Positions 54,685-62,865 of a DNA stretch of 64,000 nucleotides are shown here, piece by piece. Under the pieces are notes generated by a model that was not told the DNA's origin, made no database searches, and worked only from the letters and a program-made list of their open reading frames with translations. A program made the translations under genes and the position numbers. The stretch covers positions 186,001 through 250,000 of the forward strand of contig AAXZ01000003.1 in NCBI GenBank assembly GCA_000169395.1, written 5' to 3'. The first letter of the stretch is position 1. Each line of letters opens with the position of its first letter. This DNA comes from Rhodobacteraceae bacterium HTCC2150 (GTDB lineage Bacteria; Pseudomonadota; Alphaproteobacteria; Rhodobacterales; Rhodobacteraceae).

Positions 54685-55683
54685 ATGCCACAATCCCTTG
54701 CCCCTTTTCCAAAGTCACGACCACGTCGCTTGCGTCGGACGCCTGCAATTCGTGCCATGGTAACGGAAAACCATCTTTCGCCTGCTGATTTCATTTGGCC
54801 TTTGTTTGTATGTGATGGGGAAAACACGCGTCAACCAGTAACCTCGATGCCCAGTGTCGAACGTCTGTCGATTGATTTGATCGTTGAGGCCGCGAAAAAA
54901 GCGCAAGCTCTTGGCATTCCTGCGATTTGTTTGTTTCCTTATACGGATGAAGCCTTAAAAACCGTTGAATGTGCCGAGGCATGGAACCCTGACAATCTTA
55001 CAAACCGTGCCATTCGTGCGATCAAGGCCGTGGTGCCTGACATTGCGATTATGACGGATATTGCGTTAGATCCCTACAACGCCAACGGTCACGATGGTTT
55101 GGTGCAAGATGGCGTTATTTTGAACGACGAAACCAATACAGCGCTTGTGAAAATGGCGCTGGAACAAGCCCGAGCTGGAGCCGACATTCTGGGCCCATCT
55201 GACATGATGGATGGCCGCATCGGCATGATCCGCGATGCGCTAGAGGCTGAGGGGTTCAGCGATGTGTGCATTCTTTCGTATTCTGCCAAATACGCTTCGG
55301 CCTTTTATGGTCCATTTCGTGATGCTGTTGGTGCATCCGGTGCCTTGGTGGGTGACAAAAAGACCTATCAGATCAATCCAGCAAATGGCGACGAAGCATT
55401 GCGGATGATCGCGCGCGATCTATCCGAGGGTGCGGATATGGTCATGGTGAAACCGGGCATGCCCTATTTGGACATTTGCTATCGAGTGAAATCTGAATTT
55501 GCGGTGCCGACTTTTGCCTATCAGGTTTCAGGTGAATATCAAATGTTGGCACTTGCGTTGGCCAATCCTGACCTAAACGGCGAGGCCATGGTGATGGAAA
55601 GCTTGATGGCGTTTAAACGGGCCGGGTGTGATGGAATATTGACCTATTTCGCCCCGCTGGCTGCCGAAATACTTGCAAAATAA
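54685..55683 (+). CDS. hemB: Delta-aminolevulinic acid dehydratase
   Basis: The product (332 residues) joins two 5-aminolevulinate molecules into porphobilinogen for heme and chlorophyll synthesis. Active-site lysines are in SYSAKYASAFYGPFRDA and MVKPGMPYLD. Family segments RRLRRTPAIRAMV, GADILGPSDMMDGRIGMIRDAL and QVSGEYQML are all present. DIALDPYNANGHDG marks the Mg-dependent, zinc-free type common in these bacteria. ATG 54685 follows TTAAAGGA; a TTG at 54682 is in frame but unlikely. Confidence 0.97.
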   Translation: MPQSLAPFPKSRPRRLRRTPAIRAMVTENHLSPADFIWPLFVCDGENTRQPVTSMPSVERLSIDLIVEAAKKAQALGIPAICLFPYTDEALKTVECAEAWNPDNLTNRAIRAIKAVVPDIAIMTDIALDPYNANGHDGLVQDGVILNDETNTALVKMALEQARAGADILGPSDMMDGRIGMIRDALEAEGFSDVCILSYSAKYASAFYGPFRDAVGASGALVGDKKTYQINPANGDEALRMIARDLSEGADMVMVKPGMPYLDICYRVKSEFAVPTFAYQVSGEYQMLALALANPDLNGEAMVMESLMAFKRAGCDGILTYFAPLAAEILAK

Positions 55684-55811
55684 CACTAAATAGGCAAGCA
55701 GTTGCCCATTGTGCGACGCCTCATTTTCTAAGGGTGACAAATCTTTTTGTGCGCCCTAAACTGGTGGTGACTGGCAGGAAACAATGCCAACGCTACATGA
55801 GGAAATTAAAA

Positions 55812-56369
55812 ATGAGTGGACATTCCCGTCGTAACTTTATGATTGGTGCTGGTGCAACTGCGATGTTGGCCGGTTGTGGTAATGGTATAGGAAGCCGTGG
55901 TTCGCAGAAAATTGATGGTCGCGTCGCCGCGGCTCGCGAATACATGTATACAAACATCCCAGGCGCGCAGGATTTGGCATATAAAGCATCCGGCGTTCTG
56001 ATTATGCCATTGATCACAGAAGCTGGCTTTGGCTTGGGTGGGTCATATGGACGTGGTGCGTTGCAGGTCAATGATAGCACGGTTGATTACTATTCTGCGG
56101 CACAAGCAACTTTTGGTATTCAAATCGGCGCACAGCAATATGCCCATGCATTGTTCTTTATGACCGAAGATTCCTTGTCAGATTTCCGTCGTTCCGCTGG
56201 TTGGGCTGCAGGTGTGGATGTTCAATATGCGGTGAGATCACAAGGTGCAAATCTTGGTGCGGATACATTTGAAATTCGCCGTCCAGTGATTGCCGTTGTC
56301 TTTGGTCAGGCTGGTTTGATCGTTGGTGCCACAGTTGAGGGAACCAAATATATGCGGATCATTCCATAA
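55812..56369 (+). CDS. SYLF-domain lipoprotein with Tat-type signal
   Basis: The product has 185 residues. The N-terminus MSGHSRRNFMIGAGATAMLAGCG joins a twin-arginine motif (SRRNFM) to a lipobox (LAGC), so a Tat-exported lipoprotein is likely. The rest matches the SYLF/Ysc84-like lipid-binding domain (DUF500), from YKASGVLIMPLITEAGFGLGGSYGRGAL to the C-terminus. Members bind phospholipids. ATG 55812 is chosen because AGGA lies 8 bases upstream; an in-frame ATG at 55797 lies inside that site. Confidence 0.8.
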   Translation: MSGHSRRNFMIGAGATAMLAGCGNGIGSRGSQKIDGRVAAAREYMYTNIPGAQDLAYKASGVLIMPLITEAGFGLGGSYGRGALQVNDSTVDYYSAAQATFGIQIGAQQYAHALFFMTEDSLSDFRRSAGWAAGVDVQYAVRSQGANLGADTFEIRRPVIAVVFGQAGLIVGATVEGTKYMRIIP

Positions 56370-56379
56370 ATTAGCTGAT

Positions 56380-56967
56380 TTAGCTGCCTAAAATCTTCAA
56401 TACATAGTTTTGCGTTTCCTCATATGGGGGAACGCCCTTATGTTTTGTTACCGCTTCTGGTCCTGCATTATATGCGGCCAACGCCAAGCGCCAATTCCCA
56501 AATCTTTCGTATTGTTGACGTAAATACCGCGCGCCACCTTCAAGATTTTGTTTGGGAATTGCAGGATCCACACCCAATTGCTTGGCTGTGCCAGGCATCA
56601 ATTGGGCTAAACCAATCGCCCCTTTGTTAGAAACCGCTTCGTCATTCCAATTACTTTCCGCTTCAACCAAGCGCAGGAAAAGCCCCTCTGGAATTGAATG
56701 TTTACGCGCCGCCGCACGCGCGGAACTCAAATGAACACCACTGTAATTACCGGTGTATCGGGGCAATATTGTAATCGTGTCCGCATTTGGCTTTAGGCGC
56801 GTGGAATTTGCATATTGGGTAGCAAGCCGACCGTCTAAAAATTTTGATTGGCTCTTCAGCATTTTCAATCTGTCATTTGAAACACCAGATTGGGCGGTTC
56901 CCTGCCCCATGGATACCATGACCAGCAAACTTGTCGTTGTTGTCAAAACCAACAATTTTTTAAACAT
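56380..56967 (-). CDS. Lytic transglycosylase, SLT type
   Basis: The exported protein has 195 residues. A signal peptide ([24 protein letters not shown]) precedes an SLT domain at about residues 85-190. The catalytic Glu is in [17 protein letters not shown], followed by [18 protein letters not shown] and [13 protein letters not shown], the signature of family 1 lytic transglycosylases, which cleave peptidoglycan glycan chains. ATG 56967 is chosen; a TTG at 56979 is in frame. It is divergent from ssb. Confidence 0.9.
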   Translation of the reverse strand: MFKKLLVLTTTTSLLVMVSMGQGTAQSGVSNDRLKMLKSQSKFLDGRLATQYANSTRLKPNADTITILPRYTGNYSGVHLSSARAAARKHSIPEGLFLRLVEAESNWNDEAVSNKGAIGLAQLMPGTAKQLGVDPAIPKQNLEGGARYLRQQYERFGNWRLALAAYNAGPEAVTKHKGVPPYEETQNYVLKILGS

Positions 56968-57113
56968 TACATTACTCAACCAATTGGGTTGCCTTAATAT
57001 AAGTGAATAGAATTACACAAACCAGCAAGTTTCCTACAAATCCGGCTTTTTAATCCTTAGTTCACCAACTAGTGTCCATGGTTAACAAAACAGATTCGAT
57101 TGGGGGTTAAAAT

Positions 57114-57635
57114 ATGGCCGGTTCGGTAAACAAAGTAATACTCGTTGGTAATCTTGGGCGCGATCCTGAGGTTCGTACATTTCAGAACGGCGGCAAGGTT
57201 TGTAACCTGCGCATTGCGACATCTGAAAATTGGAAAGACAAAAACACCGGTGAACGCCGCGAAAGAACGGAATGGCATTCAGTTGCAATCTTTTCCGAAG
57301 GTCTCGTACGCGTAGCAGAGCAATATTTGCGCAAAGGGTCCACCGTGTACGTCGAAGGCCAATTGCAAACCCGCAAGTGGCAAGATCAATCGGGCAATGA
57401 CCGCTATTCAACCGAGGTTGTTTTGCAAGGTTTCGGCGCAACATTGACCATGCTTGGTGGTCGCAATGATGGTGGTTCCGGCGGCGGTGGTGGCTATGAT
57501 CAAGGTGGCGGTTACGGCGGCGGCAACGATCAAGGTGGCTATGGTGGCGGTCAATCTGGCGGCGGTTATGGCGGTGGACAATCTTCTCCTCAAGGTGGTG
57601 GATCATCCAACATAGATGACGAAATTCCGTTCTAG
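57114..57635 (+). CDS. ssb: Single-stranded DNA-binding protein
   Basis: SSB has 173 residues. An OB fold spans residues 1-110 ([49 protein letters not shown]). A glycine-rich flexible linker follows (about residues 115-160, [13 protein letters not shown]), then the acidic tip DDEIPF that docks replication and repair proteins. A G-run about 8 bases upstream of ATG 57114 can act as ribosome site. It ends 5 bases before the convergent aroB stop. Confidence 0.97.
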   Translation: MAGSVNKVILVGNLGRDPEVRTFQNGGKVCNLRIATSENWKDKNTGERRERTEWHSVAIFSEGLVRVAEQYLRKGSTVYVEGQLQTRKWQDQSGNDRYSTEVVLQGFGATLTMLGGRNDGGSGGGGGYDQGGGYGGGNDQGGYGGGQSGGGYGGGQSSPQGGGSSNIDDEIPF

Positions 57636-57640
57636 AAAAA

Positions 57641-58753
57641 TTAAGAACGCGCCTTAAGCGCCTCTTTTAAAACCGATAAAACATCTTGGGCAGGCACATC
57701 TGCTGTGACAAATGTCTGCCCAATTTCCCGCGCCATAATAAAGCGCAGCTTGCCATCTACTACTTTTTTATCTTGCCCCATCAGGGCCAAAAGTGTTTCG
57801 GCATCAGGCAAATCACCCTCAATATCTGACAAGTCGGTTTTCTGACCATTGGCACGCAGCAGCGCGCGCAGGCGACTTGGGTCTTCTTGCGAACACAAAC
57901 CCAGTTTGGCCGATGTTTCAAAAGCCAACGCACACCCAATAGCAACGCCTTCACCATGCAATAAGCGATCAGAATATTCCGTAGCCGCCTCTAGAGCATG
58001 ACAAAAAGTATGCCCAAGATTTAACAAAGCGCGATCACCTTGTTCAGTTTCATCGCGTGCGACGATATCCGCCTTCATTTGGCAAGACCAACGCACGGCT
58101 TCAGCACGCAAATCTTTGTCACCGGCCACCAAAGCCTCGCCATTTTTTTCTAACCATTCAAAAAAGGCGAAATCACCAAGGGCACCGTATTTAACGACCT
58201 CGCCCATACCGGCCAGAAAATCACGACCAGTTAGAGTGTCTAAAACATCAATATCGGCCAAAACCAACGAAGGTTGATGAAATGCCCCAATTAAGTTTTT
58301 ACCATGGGGCGCATTGATGCCGGTTTTGCCACCAACGGAACTGTCGACTTGAGCCAATAGACTGGTTGGGATTTGCACAAAGCGAACGCCGCGGCGCAGA
58401 ATTGCAGCTGCAAACCCCACAAGATCGCCAATGACACCGCCGCCAAGGGCAACCACGATGTCACCGCGTTCGACTTTTTCATCCAACAACCATTCCACCG
58501 TTTGCATCAAGGGCCCCCACGATTTTGTGGCCTCGCCCGGTGGTAAAATCAGAACCTCAGATGTGATTCCAGCAGCATTAAAACCATTGACCAATGTTGC
58601 CAAATGATGGCCTGCAACGGTTTCCTCGGTCACAACGACCAAACGTTGACGTCGGATCATTGGGGCAATTTTTGCCCCGGCTTCATGCAACAAACCACGA
58701 CCAATTTCAATTTGGTAAGAGCGTTCTCCCAAGTGTACATCAACAGTTTTCAT
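57641..58753 (-). CDS. aroB: 3-dehydroquinate synthase
   Basis: The 370-residue enzyme converts DAHP to 3-dehydroquinate, the second shikimate step, using NAD and a divalent metal. Visible landmarks are GGGVIGDLVGFAAAILRRG (NAD/substrate loop), PTSLLAQVDSSVGGKTGIN and ERNLGHTFCHALE-like LLNLGHTFCHALEAATEYSDRLLHGEGVAIG, containing metal-binding His residues. It directly follows aroK with no gap (58754/58753). Confidence 0.96.
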   Translation of the reverse strand: MKTVDVHLGERSYQIEIGRGLLHEAGAKIAPMIRRQRLVVVTEETVAGHHLATLVNGFNAAGITSEVLILPPGEATKSWGPLMQTVEWLLDEKVERGDIVVALGGGVIGDLVGFAAAILRRGVRFVQIPTSLLAQVDSSVGGKTGINAPHGKNLIGAFHQPSLVLADIDVLDTLTGRDFLAGMGEVVKYGALGDFAFFEWLEKNGEALVAGDKDLRAEAVRWSCQMKADIVARDETEQGDRALLNLGHTFCHALEAATEYSDRLLHGEGVAIGCALAFETSAKLGLCSQEDPSRLRALLRANGQKTDLSDIEGDLPDAETLLALMGQDKKVVDGKLRFIMAREIGQTFVTADVPAQDVLSVLKEALKARS

Positions 58754-59308
58754 CTATTTGCCTTCACTCAATACACCGTTTAAAATCAGTGCTTTGACAA
58801 CCTGTTCGGTCATCTTTTCGATAGAATATTCAGGACGTCCTTCAACAACAATATCTGCCAATGCATATGTGGCTGCCCGTTCGTTGTATATTTCAGTCAA
58901 GGTCGCCAATGGATCTGCTGTTTGCAGCAACGGGCGCGTGGTTTTGTGCCGAACACGTGACCACAACAAATCAACATCCGCCCCCAAACAAACAGAAAAG
59001 CCCTGCGTGCCGATAAGCTTGCGATTGTTCTGAGCCATGAAGGCACCGCCGCCCGTGGATAAAACCGACGGTGTGCCCTTTAGCATGCGTTCTAAAACTT
59101 GATGTTCACGCTTGCGGAAAAAAGCCTCGCCGTCACGGGTGAAGATTTCGGCGATTGTCGCCTGTGCCGCTGTTTCTATTTCACGATCAAGATCATTAAA
59201 TGGCACATCTATCACTTGGGACAAGGCACTGCCGATTGCGGATTTTCCCGATCCCATCATGCCAACAAGTACGACTGTCTTTTTTAATTCATAGGGCACG
59301 TTCGGCAT
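58754..59308 (-). CDS. aroK: Shikimate kinase
   Basis: The 184-residue P-loop kinase phosphorylates shikimate at O3. Walker A is GMMGSGKSAIG near residue 15. NDLDREIE binds shikimate, ARKREHQVL-like FFRKREHQVLERML and STGGGAFM (Gly-rich substrate loop) are conserved, and the lid arginine lies in KTTRPLL. ATG 59308 is preferred to 59329 because AGGAC precedes it. The aroK-aroB pair is the standard operon. Confidence 0.95.
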   Translation of the reverse strand: MPNVPYELKKTVVLVGMMGSGKSAIGSALSQVIDVPFNDLDREIETAAQATIAEIFTRDGEAFFRKREHQVLERMLKGTPSVLSTGGGAFMAQNNRKLIGTQGFSVCLGADVDLLWSRVRHKTTRPLLQTADPLATLTEIYNERAATYALADIVVEGRPEYSIEKMTEQVVKALILNGVLSEGK

Positions 59309-59408
59309 TGTCCTGCTTTTTTTGCCCAAATTCGATGTAGGGCGTGAACTTCTTCAAAAACATATATATAAAGTTCTTAAATATAAAAACACTAATCCGG
59401 AGCCGAGC

Positions 59409-59543
59409 TTGCGCAGACTCATTAAATACTTGTTTATTATTGTTTTTATCCTGTTTTTAGGGTTGATCGCCTATTCGTATCTGGCCGATCTTTCACCCAG
59501 TCAGGAAAAAATACAGCTACCCGTAATCTTGAATGCTGGGTAA
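59409..59543 (+). CDS. 44-residue membrane protein with TTG start
   Basis: A TTG at 59409 with CCGGAG 6 bases upstream starts MRRLIKYLFIIVFILFLGLI and onward. It has one transmembrane helix and a short periplasmic tail ending LPVILNAG. It overlaps the following large ORF start by 11 bases. I recall similar small proteins upstream of this conserved gene in related bacteria, but no function. The open frame continues upstream to 59322 without a conserved start. Confidence 0.65.
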   Translation: MRRLIKYLFIIVFILFLGLIAYSYLADLSPSQEKIQLPVILNAG

Positions 59544-61047
59544 AGCCGCATTTTTCGTTGGATTTTTGGGTGCTTCGGCAATTGCGGGGCATGCACAGCC
59601 GCTTTCGGCAATCAATTGGTTGACGGAATCAGTGGCCAAAGAATCTGTTGCCTTAAACGAGGCACCTGTTACCCAAGACGGCACCAGCGCCAGCATCACC
59701 ACGACCACTTTGGGCGGAACGCGTCTAGATGCTGTCGGTTTATTCCCCGCCAGAAGTGCGGGGTTGCCGGCCAATCTGTGGGGCGAAAGTGCGTCTTCAA
59801 CGATCACTGCTTTAATTGGCGAACAAACCACGCAGGGTTTACCAGCACTTCGTGATTTATTGTTCACGCTTTTACTTAGCGAGGTAAATCCGCCGTTTGA
59901 TGCGGGCAATGACGGTAATTTACTGTTGGCGCGTGTTGATAAGCTGTTAGAATTCGGGGCACTTGATCCGGCTGCGGCCTTGTTAGACCAAGCTGGGCCA
60001 GAGGACCCTGCCCTTTTCAGACGCTGGTTTGATGTCAGTCTATTGATTGGGCGTGAGGATGCGGCCTGTATGACAATGCAGTCAAATCCGAAAATTACGC
60101 TTTCGTTGCCTGCACGTATTTTCTGTCTTGCACGCCAAGGTGATTGGAACGCTGCCGCGCTTACGTTGAATTCAGCCGAGGCAATTGCAGCACTTAGTGA
60201 TGAAGAGCTTGCGTTGCTAAGGCATTTTTTAGAGTCTGAATTGCCCAATGAAAAAGAGGCATTGCCAAGCCCGATCACCCCCTTGGTGTTCAAATTGACC
60301 GAGGCTGTCGGTGAACCCCTTCCTACCTTTGGTTTACCGCTTGCGTTTTCGGTGACGGATATTGATGCGATTTCAGGCTGGAAACCTCAGATCGAGGCAG
60401 CTGAACGACTTGCGCGATCAGGTGCATTACGCGCGACACGTTTGATCGAAATATACAGCGCGCGCAAACCTGCCGCATCAGGTGGTGTTTGGGATCGCGC
60501 CGCCATCGCACAGCGTCTAGATCAGGCAACAAAGGCCCGTAATTCGGCAAAAGTTGCTGAGTTACTTGAAGAGGCAAACAAAGAATTTCAACGCGCTGAC
60601 CTCAGTTATGTGTTTTCACAAATGTTTGGACCTGCCCTTGTTGGTTTGCCTTTGACAGGCGAAGTGGGTGAACTGGCCCACAAGTTAATCTTACTATCTG
60701 ATGGTGCAGAACTTGCTGCACGTGATTGGGCGCCAGACACTTCCGAAGATCAATTTTTGCGTAGCGTGGCAATAGGTGACGTGAATACACCAAAACCAAA
60801 TGGTCTTAAGGCTGGTGCTGTTTGGCAGGCTTTCACCACGTCCGACAGACACGAAAGTTATGAAGCACTTATTGATCAATCCAAAATGGGCGAGGCGATT
60901 TTGCGGGCGATTTCACAACTAAATGAAACCGGCGGCACTGATCCAGTGGCGATAACCCGTTCGCTCACGTTTTTGCGCAGTATTGGTTTGGAACGCATCG
61001 CACGGGCCGCCGCCTTGCAAATTCTTTTGTTGGATGATGTATCGTGA
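59533..61047 (+). CDS. Hypothetical exported protein, alpha-helical
   Basis: The product has 504 residues. A signal peptide (AAFFVGFLGASAIAGHA) precedes a long alanine- and leucine-rich helical protein with TPR-like pairs such as LEFGALDPAAALLDQAGPEDPALF. No catalytic motif or known domain was recognised. It overlaps the small membrane gene upstream and the recombinase gene downstream by ATGA-type or short overlaps (61044-61047), so the three are likely one operon. Roseobacter genomes often carry this pair. Confidence 0.72.
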   Translation: MLGKAAFFVGFLGASAIAGHAQPLSAINWLTESVAKESVALNEAPVTQDGTSASITTTTLGGTRLDAVGLFPARSAGLPANLWGESASSTITALIGEQTTQGLPALRDLLFTLLLSEVNPPFDAGNDGNLLLARVDKLLEFGALDPAAALLDQAGPEDPALFRRWFDVSLLIGREDAACMTMQSNPKITLSLPARIFCLARQGDWNAAALTLNSAEAIAALSDEELALLRHFLESELPNEKEALPSPITPLVFKLTEAVGEPLPTFGLPLAFSVTDIDAISGWKPQIEAAERLARSGALRATRLIEIYSARKPAASGGVWDRAAIAQRLDQATKARNSAKVAELLEEANKEFQRADLSYVFSQMFGPALVGLPLTGEVGELAHKLILLSDGAELAARDWAPDTSEDQFLRSVAIGDVNTPKPNGLKAGAVWQAFTTSDRHESYEALIDQSKMGEAILRAISQLNETGGTDPVAITRSLTFLRSIGLERIARAAALQILLLDDVS

Positions 61048-61982
61048 CGGCGCCCAAAGACGACATGCGTTTATGGATTTCTACGTTTCTAGAGGCCCAA
61101 TCAGCCGAACTTGACGCCTCGGAAAATACCTTGCTGGCCTATGCCCGTGATTTAAAAGACTTTCAGGATTGGATCGCACGGCAAAAGTTGGATTTCCAAA
61201 CCACCAGCCGTGAAGACATAGAAAAGTACCTGATCAACTGTGATGCACAAGGATTAGCAAAATCCACCCGTGCGCGTCGCCTTTCAGCCGTTAAACAGCT
61301 GTTTAGATTTGCTTATGAAGATGGGCGGCGCGATGATAACCCCGCACTGCAAATCAAGGGGCCTGGGCGCGATAAACGATTGCCCAAAACCCTAAGCGAA
61401 GATGAGGTTGATCGTTTGCTGGCGAGCGCGTCTAGTTTGGGTAGAAAAGACAGCGATCGGGCGCGCAACACATGTATGATGCAATTGCTTTATGCCACGG
61501 GCATGCGCGTTACAGAGTTGGTTTCATTACCTGTTTCAGCGGCGCGCGGTGATCCACGAATGATTTTGGTCATGGGCAAAGGTGGCAAAGAACGGCTTGT
61601 TCCGCTATCACCGCCTGCCCGCGAAGCGACAGCAACTTGGCTGAATATTCGTGATGCTACACAAAAATTGGCGGAAAAAAAGGGCGCCGCGCCCTCGCGT
61701 TTTTTGTTTCCCTCTAGCGGAAAGCTTGGCCACATAACGCGGCATCGCTTTTATTTGTTGATCAAGGAGATATCGGTACAAGCGGGCGTTGATCCATCTA
61801 AGGTTACGCCTCACACCATGAGGCATGCCTTTGCCACGCATCTTTTGGCACGTGGTGCTGATTTACGATCGATCCAAACATTGTTGGGCCATGCCGATAT
61901 TTCGACAACTGAAATCTACACGCATGTTTTGGATGAACGTCTTAAACAGTTGGTTTTGGATCATCATCCGTTGGCGGATTAG
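61044..61982 (+). CDS. Tyrosine recombinase, XerC/XerD type
   Basis: A 312-residue recombinase that resolves chromosome dimers at dif. The SAM-like N-terminal domain (residues 10-95) precedes the catalytic domain with Arg155 (ATGMRVTEL), Lys in GKGGKERLVPL, His257 and Arg260 (HTMRHAFATHLL), His283 (LLGHADIST) and nucleophile Tyr292 (TTEIYTH). All catalytic residues are intact. XerD rather than XerC is favoured by length and by the PS.TPHTMRHAFATHLL core, but sequence alone is not decisive. Its stop interlocks with the next gene through TTAG. Confidence 0.92.
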   Translation: MTAPKDDMRLWISTFLEAQSAELDASENTLLAYARDLKDFQDWIARQKLDFQTTSREDIEKYLINCDAQGLAKSTRARRLSAVKQLFRFAYEDGRRDDNPALQIKGPGRDKRLPKTLSEDEVDRLLASASSLGRKDSDRARNTCMMQLLYATGMRVTELVSLPVSAARGDPRMILVMGKGGKERLVPLSPPAREATATWLNIRDATQKLAEKKGAAPSRFLFPSSGKLGHITRHRFYLLIKEISVQAGVDPSKVTPHTMRHAFATHLLARGADLRSIQTLLGHADISTTEIYTHVLDERLKQLVLDHHPLAD

Positions 61983-62791
61983 GCCGTTTTCCCAAGGCGC
62001 ATTGATAATGGTAAAATGGCCTCGCTTGGCCAATACCCACAGATCAGCGCGCGATCATATCCTTGCGTTAAACCGACGGCATTCATACGCGTCGCTGAAC
62101 CCACAAAATCATACGACAATCTTTTGATTGATGCCTGCCCATCTTTTAGCACGACATAACGCGTATCGGGTGATCCATCGTGTTCAGGCATCCCAATCAC
62201 ACCGGCATTTATCCAGTGCACGCCGTTAATCACCATTTCAAAGGCAATACCCGAGTGCCCAGAAATCACGCCATCTATTGGACCGACCGCATCTTGGATA
62301 GCTTTGATTTCCGCAGCAAAAACCGCCTCTGGATCGTCAGGACAAACAAATCGACTAATGTCTGTCATGCCACCATGAATAACCGCATACTGGCGTTTGT
62401 TTTGCGTGAACACGATCACGTCCGGTAAACTGGCAAAAAACCTGCGGATTTCCGGTGTCATGGCCTTGTCAGCATATGGATACCAACCACGGGACAACAC
62501 ATCACACGTGCTGCCCGCATCAAAGCCACATCCGCAATCACCTGCATTTGCGGCAAGTTGTTTTTCACAATTGCCAGCAATCCCAATGCCACCCCTTGAT
62601 CGAAACAATTCAACTGTTTTTACAGGATCAGATCCATAAGCGACGACATCACCTGTGCAAATCATCGCCTCGGGTGGAACGTTCATGTCAGATGCAATTT
62701 TGTATAGCGCATCCAACGCTGCCAAATTGGAATACGGGCCACCATATAGAATTAGTTCAGAGGCCACTTGACCTAAATCCTTGATATTCAT
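61979..62791 (-). CDS. Metallophosphoesterase-like protein without the D-x-H motif
   Basis: The product is a 270-residue protein of the YfcE/MJ0936-like calcineurin family. Residues after the first strand read ILYGGPYSNLAALDALY where active members have SDIHGNLxAL, so the first metal ligands Asp and His are absent. Later motifs remain: CTGDVVAYG (GD), GIAGNCEKQL (GNC in place of GNH), VIHGGMTD (His) and SGHSGIA (GHS). DCGCGFDAGSTCD adds cysteines near the middle. The family variant may bind metal differently or be non-catalytic. ATG 62791 gives the usual N-terminus MNIKDLG; the open frame extends upstream to 62977. Confidence 0.78.
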   Translation of the reverse strand: MNIKDLGQVASELILYGGPYSNLAALDALYKIASDMNVPPEAMICTGDVVAYGSDPVKTVELFRSRGGIGIAGNCEKQLAANAGDCGCGFDAGSTCDVLSRGWYPYADKAMTPEIRRFFASLPDVIVFTQNKRQYAVIHGGMTDISRFVCPDDPEAVFAAEIKAIQDAVGPIDGVISGHSGIAFEMVINGVHWINAGVIGMPEHDGSPDTRYVVLKDGQASIKRLSYDFVGSATRMNAVGLTQGYDRALICGYWPSEAILPLSMRLGKTA

Positions 62792-62865
62792 AGCCAGACT
62801 CTTGTATGCGCAGTGTTCAGTGAATATTATATGTACCAACTTTCGGGACAAGAAAACATATCGTG

